A DNA stretch of 64,000 bases, taken from the NCBI RefSeq assembly GCF_014649115.1, contig NZ_BMSK01000012.1:1-64000 (forward strand), in the 5' to 3' direction. The translations under genes and the position numbers were made by a program. Numbering within the stretch: position 1 is the first letter of the stretch; every line of letters starts with the position of its first letter. Origin of the DNA: Streptomyces eurythermus (GTDB lineage: Bacteria > Actinomycetota > Actinomycetes > Streptomycetales > Streptomycetaceae). The notes below the pieces were generated by a model. It was given only the letters and a program-made list of their open reading frames with translations, did no database searches and was not told where the DNA came from. This document shows positions 56,319-63,026 of the stretch, piece after piece.

Positions 56319-57370
56319 CCGAGGGCCTCCTCGGTCTCCTCGTACGCGCCCGACGCCACCGCGAGCAGCCGGGCCGCCTTCAGCTCGGTCTCCCGCCACT
56401 CCCCTTCCGGGTCCGACCCCCAGGTGATGCCGGCGCCCGCGCCGAAGCGCAGGGAGCCGTCGGCGCGGTCGATCCAGAAGGTGCGTATGCCCACGGCCAG
56501 CTCGCCGGTGCCCCGGTCGGCGTCCACCCAGCCGATGCCGCCGCAGTAGGGGCCGCGCGGCGCCGGCTCCAGTTCCTCGATGATCCTCATGGCGCTCGAC
56601 TTCGGGGCGCCGGTGACCGAGCCGGGCGGGAAGGCCGCGGCCAGCAGCTCGGGCCAGCCGGCGTCGGGGCGCAGTTCGCCGCGCACGGTGGAGACGAGGT
56701 GGACGAGCCCGGGGTGCTTCTCCACCGCGCACAGGTCGGGGACGGTCACGCTGCCGGTCTCGCAGACCCGCCCGATGTCGTTGCGGACCAGGTCCACGAT
56801 CATCACGTTCTCGGCGTAGTCCTTGTCCAGGAGGTCCGCCTCGGTCCGCCCGGTGCCCTTGATCGGGCCCGAATCCACGGTCCGGCCGTCCCGGCGCAGG
56901 AACAGCTCGGGAGAGGCGGTGGCGATCTCCACGCCGTGCTCCGGCAGGCGGATCGTTCCGGCGTACGGCGCCGGGTTGCCGCGGGCCAGTACGGCGGTCA
57001 GGGCGTCCACGTCGGCGCCGGGGGCGACGGGCGCGCTGAGTACGCGGCAGAGGTTGGCCTGGTAGACCTCGCCGGCCGCGATGTGCTCGCGGATGCGCCG
57101 GACGGCCGCCGTGTACGCGGCGCGGTCCAGGGAGGACGTCCACTGCCCGGGCTCCGGGCCCCGCCACCGGCCGGGCCGCGGCGCGGGCACCGGCTCCTCT
57201 CGTACGTCCGCGAAGCGGGCGCAGGTCAGCCGGCCTTCGTAGTCGGCGCAGACGGCCCAGAAGCCGGTGGAGTCCAGAGCGGCCGGGTCGCTGGTGACGT
57301 CGAGCAGGCCCGTGGCGACACGGTCGCCGAAACGGGCCAGAGGAGGGAGTCGGCAGGGGTCGTGGAGCAC
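56315..57370 (-). CDS. pabB: Aminodeoxychorismate synthase component I
   Basis: 351 residues, the chorismate-binding domain with a short N-terminus. VYQANLCRVLSAPV, ASPELFLRRDGRTV, GPIKGTGRTEADLLDKDYAE (PIKG lysine typical of PabB rather than PIAG of TrpE), MIVDLVRNDIGRVC and FPPGSVTGAPKSSAMRIIEE are all present. It aminates chorismate for folate. The GTG start is preceded not by a ribosome site but by TAGACT seven bases away, so the mRNA may be leaderless. No glutaminase domain is fused. Confidence 0.9.
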   Translation of the reverse strand: MLHDPCRLPPLARFGDRVATGLLDVTSDPAALDSTGFWAVCADYEGRLTCARFADVREEPVPAPRPGRWRGPEPGQWTSSLDRAAYTAAVRRIREHIAAGEVYQANLCRVLSAPVAPGADVDALTAVLARGNPAPYAGTIRLPEHGVEIATASPELFLRRDGRTVDSGPIKGTGRTEADLLDKDYAENVMIVDLVRNDIGRVCETGSVTVPDLCAVEKHPGLVHLVSTVRGELRPDAGWPELLAAAFPPGSVTGAPKSSAMRIIEELEPAPRGPYCGGIGWVDADRGTGELAVGIRTFWIDRADGSLRFGAGAGITWGSDPEGEWRETELKAARLLAVASGAYEETEEALG

Positions 57371-57479
57371 GTGGTCGAGTCTAGGTCGGGTGTCCGCCGG
57401 GTGGCCCCGGGATGTCCTGTGGGGGGCGCTGACCACGGGGTATGCGGGGCGCACCGCAGCACGCTGCGCAAACGCGTTT

Positions 57480-57507
57480 TTGTACTGGCCGGGGAATCCG
57501 CTAGAGT
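57480..57507 (+). promoter_or_regulatory. Promoter of the five-tRNA operon
   Basis: TTGTAC, 16 bases, TAGAGT, about 41 bases before the first tRNA. This is the best consensus-like promoter in the window. No other promoter-like pair lies between the tRNAs. Confidence 0.8.
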
Positions 57508-57548
57508 TCAACACGTCGCCGGGACGCGGAAGCGGACCGAAACGACAA

Positions 57549-57621
57549 GCGGACGTAGCTCAGTTGGTAGAGCGCAACCTTGCCAAGGTTGAGGTCGCGA
57601 GTTCGAGCCTCGTCGTCCGCT
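57549..57621 (+). tRNA. tRNA-Gly (anticodon GCC)
   Basis: 73 bases with acceptor GCGGACG/CGTCCGC, D arm GCTCAGTTGGTAGAGC, anticodon loop TTGCCAA and T loop AGTTCGAGCC. CCA is not encoded. First gene of the operon. Confidence 0.96.
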
Positions 57622-57659
57622 CGAAGGAAGAAGGGGTCATCCCGATCCCCTACACTCCT

Positions 57660-57733
57660 GGTGGAGTGGCCGAGAGGCGAGGCAACGGCCTGCAAAGCCG
57701 TCTACACGGGTTCAAATCCCGTCTCCACCTCCA
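57660..57733 (+). tRNA. tRNA-Cys (anticodon GCA)
   Basis: Acceptor GGTGGAG/CTCCACC, anticodon loop CTGCAAA, T loop GGTTCAAATCC. The 3' CCA is encoded, unlike in the other tRNAs of this window. Confidence 0.95.
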
Positions 57734-57734
57734 A

Positions 57735-57806
57735 GGACGATTAGCTCAGCGGGAGAGCGCTTCCCTGACACGGAAGAGGTCACTGGTTCAATCCCAGTAT
57801 CGTCCA
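57735..57806 (+). tRNA. tRNA-Val (anticodon GAC), copy 1
   Basis: 72 bases, acceptor GGACGAT/ATCGTCC, anticodon loop CTGACAC, T loop GGTTCAATCC. CCA is not encoded. It starts one base after the tRNA-Cys CCA. Confidence 0.96.
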
Positions 57807-57844
57807 CTGGATCTTCGGATCCCGGATCTTCTCGAAGGTCCCCC

Positions 57845-57916
57845 GCGCGATTAGCTCAGCGGGAGAGCGCTTCCCTGACACGGAAGAGGTCACTGGTTCA
57901 ATCCCAGTATCGCGCA
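57845..57916 (+). tRNA. tRNA-Val (anticodon GAC), copy 2 with altered acceptor stem
   Basis: Identical to its neighbours except for the acceptor stem, GCGCGAT/ATCGCGC instead of GGACGAT/ATCGTCC. Both altered pairs (2-71 and 3-70) keep Watson-Crick pairing, so the gene looks functional rather than decayed. Confidence 0.95.
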
Positions 57917-57945
57917 CTGTCTGTGACTTGCGGGTCACAGTTCCC

Positions 57946-58017
57946 GGACGATTAGCTCAGCGGGAGAGCGCTTCCCTGACACGGAAGAGGTCACTGGTTC
58001 AATCCCAGTATCGTCCA
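57946..58017 (+). tRNA. tRNA-Val (anticodon GAC), copy 3
   Basis: 72 bases, identical to copy 1, including the acceptor stem. Last gene of the operon; a perfect terminator hairpin follows. Confidence 0.96.
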
Positions 58018-58023
58018 CACAGC

Positions 58024-58062
58024 AAGGAGCCCCCGGCCGTCTCGTACGGCCGGGGGCTCCTT
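58024..58062. terminator. Terminator of the tRNA operon (bidirectional)
   Basis: A perfect 17-bp stem (arm AAGGAGCCCCCGGCCGT) with loop CTCGT, right after the last tRNA and just before the convergent stop codon of the zinc-ribbon gene. Both orientations end in TT. Confidence 0.9.
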
Positions 58063-58069
58063 CGTGTGC

Positions 58070-58369
58070 TCAGCTGGAGAACAGCATGTGGCCGAAGCTC
58101 TTGTGGCGGTGGTGGCCGTAGTGACCGTGGTCGCCGTGGTGACCGCCGTGCGGGGCGCCCCAGGCGGGCGCGGGCGGGGCCGCCTGGGGGTAGGCCTGCG
58201 GGGCGGGCGGCGGGGGCGGGGCCGGCTGGGACCACTGGGCCTCCAGGCGGGTCAGCGCCTCCAACTCGCCGTAGTCGAGGAAGATGCCGCGACAGCCGCT
58301 GCACTGCTCGATCTGGACGCCGTTGCGGTTGTAGGTGTGCATCGGCGCATGGCACTTCGGACACTGCAT
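58070..58369 (-). CDS. TFIIB-type zinc-ribbon protein with His-rich tail
   Basis: 99 residues. The zinc ribbon is CPKCHAPMHTYNRNGVQIEQ followed by CSGCRGIFLDYGELEAL, the zf-TFIIB family with CPxC and CxGC pairs. A Pro/Gln/Ala linker and a C-terminal Gly/His stretch (HGGHHGDHGHYGHHRH) follow, with about eleven His in the last 30 residues, which could bind nickel, zinc or copper. Function unknown. Confidence 0.88.
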   Translation of the reverse strand: MQCPKCHAPMHTYNRNGVQIEQCSGCRGIFLDYGELEALTRLEAQWSQPAPPPPPAPQAYPQAAPPAPAWGAPHGGHHGDHGHYGHHRHKSFGHMLFSS

Positions 58370-58449
58370 GCTCGGCTCAACTCCTCGCCGGTCGGTACTG
58401 CTTCGTGCTTCCCCAGGACAGACTCCGTCCGGCCCCGGGCGGTTGCAGC

Positions 58450-59454
58450 CTAGTCCGGGATTCCGGGTGCCCGGCGGCCAGGGGGCGCGGGGGCGGACGG
58501 CATGCGCGCGCAGGCGTCGGCCAGGGCCTGCTCCACCTCGTCCAGCGGGCGGCCGGCGGCGAGTGCCTTCGTGATCGCCAGGGCGGCGGTCTGCACAGTG
58601 AGCGCGCGGGCCGGTACGTCCAGGGCGGGCCAGGGATCGCCGTCCGCGGGCACGGCCGGGCCGTCGGCGCTCCGGTAGGCGGTCAGGAAGCGGGTCCACT
58701 CGTCGGGCGGGAGGAGTCCGCAGGCGTACCAGGCGGCGGGGCGGGCGAGGTCCCAGGCGGGGACGCCCGCGCCGAGGTCGTCCACGTCGATGAGCCGCCA
58801 CGGGCCGTCCGGCGCGGGGTGCCGGACGAGCTGGCCGAGGTGCAGGTCGCCGTGGCAGAGGGCGGCCGGGCCGGGCATCGGGGCCCTGGCCGTGGCCCAG
58901 GCGGGCAGGGCGGCCCAGGCGGCCAGCACCGGGCGGGCGGCGGGGCGGGCGGGCCCGTGGGGCGTGGCGCGCAGGGCCGCGTGGAGCCGGTCGAGGGCGC
59001 GGGCGGCCTTGGCGGGGCCGCGCATCGGGGGGAGGCCGGCGGGGACGGGCGTGCGGTGCAGCCGGGCCAGGAGGGTGGCCACGGCTTCCCAGGGGGCCGC
59101 GTCGGGGTCGTCCCGGTCCACGGGAGCGCCGTACGGCCAGAGGGTGACCAGAAGGCCGTGCGGGTCCCGCAGGGGGGCCGGGGCGGGGGTGAGGGGTGGC
59201 AGCAGCACGTCGGGGAGACGGGTGGCCGTGGCGACGCGGAGGGCCAGGGCGGCGGGGTCGGTGTCCGGGGCGTGGGCCTTGGCCACGGCGCCGGCATGGC
59301 GGACGACGGTGGCGTCGGGGCGTACGGCGAGGGGCGTGCTGACGCACGGGCAGGTGGCCGGGGTGCCGTGGACCGCCGTCCTGGCCTGGGCGGTCAGGGC
59401 CGATATGAGGGGGTCCGCGGGGGCGTCTGCGCTGGTGGCTGTGTCTGCGGTCAC
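58450..59454 (-). CDS. Aminoglycoside-phosphotransferase-fold (APH family) kinase
   Basis: 334 residues. The Brenner-type catalytic loop is LCHGDLHLGQLV and the metal-binding Asp lies in LIDVDDLGAG; PAWDLARPAAWYACGL follows, as in APH/choline kinase-like enzymes. The N-terminal lobe is short on recognisable ATP-binding motifs (TVVRHAGAVAKAHAPDTDPA). The substrate is unknown, and resistance cannot be inferred. GTG start with GAGGCAAC upstream; longer frames extend upstream without conserved sequence. Confidence 0.8.
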   Translation of the reverse strand: MTADTATSADAPADPLISALTAQARTAVHGTPATCPCVSTPLAVRPDATVVRHAGAVAKAHAPDTDPAALALRVATATRLPDVLLPPLTPAPAPLRDPHGLLVTLWPYGAPVDRDDPDAAPWEAVATLLARLHRTPVPAGLPPMRGPAKAARALDRLHAALRATPHGPARPAARPVLAAWAALPAWATARAPMPGPAALCHGDLHLGQLVRHPAPDGPWRLIDVDDLGAGVPAWDLARPAAWYACGLLPPDEWTRFLTAYRSADGPAVPADGDPWPALDVPARALTVQTAALAITKALAAGRPLDEVEQALADACARMPSAPAPPGRRAPGIPD

Positions 59455-59586
59455 CGTTGCCTCGGGGAAGGGGTGGCTGTCCGGCCGAGGGTACTGGGAC
59501 CGGTCGCGGGGAGGGACGCTCGCCGCGGCCACCAAGGGCCCGCGGGGAAAGCGCGCCCCCTACGGGGAACTGTGGGGAAACGGCTG

Positions 59587-59618
59587 ATGCCGGCGCAGCT
59601 CCCCAGCTGCGCCGGCAT
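59587..59618 (-). terminator. Terminator of the 58-residue membrane protein gene
   Basis: A perfect 14-bp stem (arm ATGCCGGCGCAGCT) with loop CCCC between the small gene and the APH-type kinase gene. Confidence 0.75.
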
Positions 59619-59705
59619 TCTGCCGTCCGCCGTACCCCCGTCCCCACGGGGTTTCATGGATCGATGTCCCCGCCCGGACCGCTCTTCCGGGCCTGGGGTC
59701 GCCGC

Positions 59706-59882
59706 TCAGCGCCCCAGCATCGCACCCACGGACGACGCTTGTGTGGCCACCGTCTCCCAGCCGTCGAAGACGAGCAGGAGCAGGGCCGCGAGGGGAAGGG
59801 CCATGAGTGTCGCCACCAGCGGGTGGCGGCGGCCCGTGCGGCGGGAGGCGAACGCCGGGCGTCGCGGTGCCGTATGGGCCAT
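59706..59882 (-). CDS. Small basic membrane protein (58 residues)
   Basis: A basic N-terminus (AHTAPRRPAFASRRTGRRHP) is followed by one membrane helix (LVATLMALPLAALLLLVFDG) and a short polar end. An AGGAGAG ribosome site precedes the ATG, and a terminator follows, so it is a separate unit. I know no function. Confidence 0.8.
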   Translation of the reverse strand: MAHTAPRRPAFASRRTGRRHPLVATLMALPLAALLLLVFDGWETVATQASSVGAMLGR

Positions 59883-60485
59883 GGTCCCTCTCCTGACTGT
59901 TCGGTTGTCGGCTTGCAGCGGCGGGTGTCCGACCTCGGGGGACGAGTACCGCACCCGCCGCTTGCCCTCAAATCTAGGCGGGCCGCCCGGGGCCGACGTC
60001 ATGCCCTCGTACCGATTGCCGGGCCTCCGGGAGGATGAGCCCCCGGCCGCGAAGTACTCCCCTGGGTGGAGACGCGGGCCCGGGCATCGGGGACTTCCCG
60101 GAGGGGTCGTCCGCTCTGTCCGGTCATTCCGGAAGCGTCCCGCTCACCGGGTGGAGTGACTTCGATCACTCGGACCGGTACCGGAAGGGGTACCGGAGGT
60201 GGATCCCGGTCCGGGGTCCGGCCCCGCCCCCGCACGTTCGGCGGCCGGCGCCCGGCGGGGGTGCCACCCGGGGTGCCTCGGCTCCGCGCGAGCTCAACCT
60301 CCCGGAGCGGCAGGCGGGTTGGCGGCCCGGCCGGCGCGAAGTCGCGCTAACGCCTGGCCTGCTGACCGGGTTTCACCTCCCCCGGACGGCCCGCACAATC
60401 CGTCCCGCCGAGAGGGCGCGGCCTCTGCGCGCGGGCGGCCGTGGAAACGTAAGCTGTGCCACGTCACAGGGACCGGGCAGCGGGG
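59883..60485. other. 600-bp divergent region between the small membrane protein and the kinase gene
   Basis: It contains the inverted repeat GAGTGACTTCGATCACTC (60154-60171) and, three bases on, the palindrome CCGGTACCGG (60175-60184) with a second GGTACC nearby. TAAGCT near 60450 may be a -10 box for the kinase gene. No gene with a ribosome site seen. Confidence 0.45.
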
Positions 60486-61928
60486 ATGAACATGGCGATG
60501 ATGCGCCTGAGGCGCGAGGACCCGCGCGTCGTCGGCTCGTTCAGGCTTCACCGACGGCTCGGCGCGGGCGGAATGGGCGTGGTGTATCTCGGCTCCGACA
60601 AGAAGGGGCAGCGGGTCGCGCTGAAGGTGATCCGGCCGGACCTGGCGGAGGACCAGGAGTTCCGGTCGCGGTTCGCGCGCGAGGTGTCCGCGGCCCGGCG
60701 GATCCGCGGCGGCTGCACGGCCCGGCTGGTCGCCGCCGATCTGGAGGCCGAGCGGCCCTGGTTCGCCACGCAGTACGTGCCCGGCCCCTCCCTGCACGAC
60801 AAGGTCGCCGAGGAGGGGGCGCTCTGCGCGGCGGACACGGCGGCGATCGGCGCGGCCCTGTCCGAGGGTCTGGTCGCCGTGCACGAGGCCGGTGTCGTCC
60901 ACCGGGACCTGAAGCCCTCCAACATCCTGCTGTCCCCCAAGGGGCCGCGGATCATCGACTTCGGCATCGCCTGGGCCACCGGCGCCTCCACGCTCACCCA
61001 CGTGGGCACCGCGGTCGGCTCCCCCGGCTTCCTCGCCCCCGAGCAGGTGCGCGGCGCGGCGGTCACCCCGGCCACCGACGTCTTCTCGCTCGGCGCCACG
61101 CTGGCGTACGCCTCGACCGGTGACTCGCCCTTCGGGCACGGCAGTTCCGAGGTGATGCTGTACCGGGTGGTGCACGAGGAGCCGCAGCTGGCCGGCGTAC
61201 CGGACGCGCTGGCTCCGCTGATCCGGGCCTGTCTGGCGAAGGACCCCGAGGAGCGGCCCAGCACGCTCCAGCTGTCGCTGCGGCTGAAGGAGATCGCGGC
61301 CCGGGAGGCGCAGGGGCTGAACGACGTACGACCGCCGCACCCGCGGGCCGCCGAGGCCGACCGGCCCACCGGGCGGCTCGCCGACACCTATCCCGAGCCG
61401 CAGCGCACCCAGCGGCGGGGCTCCCCCGGCACACCGCCGCGCCCGGGCGTCCCGGCCCGGGGCGGGATGCAGTCCCGGGGAGGCGTCTCCGCGCGCGGCG
61501 ACGCGCCGTCCCGTGAGGGCGCGCCCTCGCGTGGCGCCGGCGGTGGACGCGGCGGGGCCGCGTCCGCCCGGCCGGGTACGGTGCGCCCCACCCCGGCGCC
61601 CCGCGGCGGCGGCCCGCGCTCCGGCGGCGGCCGTCCGGCTCCGCGCGGCACCTCCGGACGGCGCCCGACGGGGACCGGTCTGCGGCCCGCCAATCCGCGG
61701 CTGCTGCGGCAGCGGCTGTTCGTGTTCGTGGTGGTGACGCTGCTGGTGGCGCTCGGCATCGCGGTGGCCCAGGGCTGCCAGGGCCCGGCACGCGGGCTGG
61801 GCGGCGACGACGGGGTCCGGCGCGAGCGGCACGCCCAGCCGGGCGCTCCGGCGGACCAGAGCCTTGCGGTGCGGCTCGGCGAGCCGCTGTCGGGTGACGG
61901 CAGGTTCACGTGGGACCGGCCGGCTTAG
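60486..61928 (+). CDS. Transmembrane Ser/Thr protein kinase (PASTA-less, Hanks type)
   Basis: 480 residues. Glycine loop GAGGMGVVYLG, catalytic Lys47 in VALKVIRPD, HRDLKPSN with Asp141 and DFGIA with Asp158 are all intact, so it should be active. Residues 290-400 form a Pro/Arg/Gly-rich linker with many RGG-like repeats (PARGGMQSRGGVSARGDAPS). One membrane helix (RLFVFVVVTLLVALGIAVAQ, about 408-428) leads to a short outside tail of about 50 residues with no known sensor domain. Several ATGs crowd the start; the first has little spacing to its GGGG. Confidence 0.9.
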   Translation: MNMAMMRLRREDPRVVGSFRLHRRLGAGGMGVVYLGSDKKGQRVALKVIRPDLAEDQEFRSRFAREVSAARRIRGGCTARLVAADLEAERPWFATQYVPGPSLHDKVAEEGALCAADTAAIGAALSEGLVAVHEAGVVHRDLKPSNILLSPKGPRIIDFGIAWATGASTLTHVGTAVGSPGFLAPEQVRGAAVTPATDVFSLGATLAYASTGDSPFGHGSSEVMLYRVVHEEPQLAGVPDALAPLIRACLAKDPEERPSTLQLSLRLKEIAAREAQGLNDVRPPHPRAAEADRPTGRLADTYPEPQRTQRRGSPGTPPRPGVPARGGMQSRGGVSARGDAPSREGAPSRGAGGGRGGAASARPGTVRPTPAPRGGGPRSGGGRPAPRGTSGRRPTGTGLRPANPRLLRQRLFVFVVVTLLVALGIAVAQGCQGPARGLGGDDGVRRERHAQPGAPADQSLAVRLGEPLSGDGRFTWDRPA

Positions 61929-61984
61929 TCGCCGGTTCACGGCACCGGGAGCCTACGGCTCCGGGAACGCGCGGGCGCCGAGCA

Positions 61985-62026
61985 CCGGTACGCCCCCCGG
62001 CGGACGCCCCCCGGGGGGCGTACCGG
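61985..62026. terminator. Bidirectional terminator between the kinase and methyltransferase genes
   Basis: A perfect 16-bp stem (arm CCGGTACGCCCCCCGG) with a ten-base loop between convergent genes. Confidence 0.8.
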
Positions 62027-62085
62027 CGGCCGGCTTCACGCGTCGGGCGCCGAGGAGGGGCGTGGCGTGCCGCCCTCCCTCGAGG

Positions 62086-62904
62086 TCAGGGCTGCGGCCG
62101 GCCCGTCGCCACCGCGTAGAACGCCACCGCCGCCGCCGCGCCCACGTTGAGGGAGTCGACGCCGTGGGCCATCGGGATGCGGACCCATTCGTCGGCGGCG
62201 ACCAGGGCCTGCGTGGACAGGCCGTCGCCCTCCGCGCCGAGCATGAGCGCCACCCGGTCCATGCGGTGCGGCGCGGCCTCGTCGAGGCTGCCGGCCTTCT
62301 CGTCCGGGGTGAGCGCGAGCAGCGTGAAACCGGCCTCGCGGACCGACTCCAGGCCCTTCGGCCAGGTCTCCAGGCGGGCGTACGGCACGGAGAACACCGC
62401 GCCCATGGAGACCTTGACGCTCCGCCGGTACAGCGGGTCGGCGCAGTCGGGCGACAGCAGCACCGCGTCCATGCCGAGGGCCGCCGCCGAGCGGAAGATC
62501 GCGCCGATGTTGGTGTGGTCGTTCACCGACTCCATGATCACCACACGGCGGGCGGTGCGGAGCAGTTCGCCGGCCGTCGGCAACGGCTTGCGCTGCATGG
62601 ACGCGAGGGCGCCGCGGTGCACGTGGTAGCCGGTGACCCGTTCGGCGAGTTCCGGGCTCACGGCGTACACCGGGGCCGGGAGCTCGTCGATGACGTCGCG
62701 CATGACGTCGATCCACTTGGCCGAGAGCAGCATGGACCGCATCTCGTAGCCCGCTTCCTTGGCCCTGCGGATGACCTTCTCGCCCTCGGCGATGAACAGG
62801 CCCTCCGCGGGCTCGCGCCGGCGGCGCAGCTCCACGTCGGTCAGGCCCGTGTAGTCGGTCAGGCGCGGGTCGTCGGGGTCCTCGACGGTGATGAGATCGG
62901 CCAC
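62086..62904 (-). CDS. SpoU/TrmH-family RNA 2'-O-methyltransferase
   Basis: 272 residues. An N-terminal substrate-binding domain (EGLFIAEGEKVIRRAKEAGY) precedes the SPOUT knot: MESVNDHTNIGAIFRSAAAL (motif 1), LMLGAEGDGLS (motif 2) and IPMAHGVDSLNVGAAAAVAF (motif 3). It methylates rRNA or tRNA ribose; the exact site cannot be told. GTG start. Confidence 0.92.
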   Translation of the reverse strand: MADLITVEDPDDPRLTDYTGLTDVELRRRREPAEGLFIAEGEKVIRRAKEAGYEMRSMLLSAKWIDVMRDVIDELPAPVYAVSPELAERVTGYHVHRGALASMQRKPLPTAGELLRTARRVVIMESVNDHTNIGAIFRSAAALGMDAVLLSPDCADPLYRRSVKVSMGAVFSVPYARLETWPKGLESVREAGFTLLALTPDEKAGSLDEAAPHRMDRVALMLGAEGDGLSTQALVAADEWVRIPMAHGVDSLNVGAAAAVAFYAVATGRPQP

Positions 62905-62944
62905 AGGGTGATACTGCCTTGTCCTGGGTGTGCTGCCAACGGCT

Positions 62945-62978
62945 GGGTAAGGGTTGTGTTACCCCGGGTTACCGGGGT
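62945..62978 (-). other. Two mutually exclusive hairpins ahead of the methyltransferase gene
   Basis: GGGTAA/TTACCC with an 8-base loop (62945-62964) and ACCCCGG/CCGGGGT with loop GTTA (62961-62978) share bases 62961-62964, so only one can form fully. They lie between the cysG-type stop codon and the methyltransferase start and may be a terminator or an attenuator-like element. Confidence 0.4.
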
Positions 62979-63026
62979 GACTCGGGGTCGCCCGAGGGTG
63001 TCCCGGTAGGTGCCCCGTGGGTGTGT

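Noticed and set aside
57735-58017. Possible CRISPR-like array (regular ~72-base repeats)
   Set aside because: The repeats are complete tRNA-Val genes with cloverleaf pairing; spacers are short and differ in length.
58070-59647. A 525-codon frame joining the zinc-ribbon gene and the APH gene region
   Set aside because: The zinc-ribbon start with its own ribosome-site-like sequence explains the real part; the extension overlaps a true gene in another frame.
62905-63026. Cobalamin riboswitch near the cysG/cobA gene
   Set aside because: It lies downstream of that gene and has no B12-box-like sequence; only short alternative hairpins are present.
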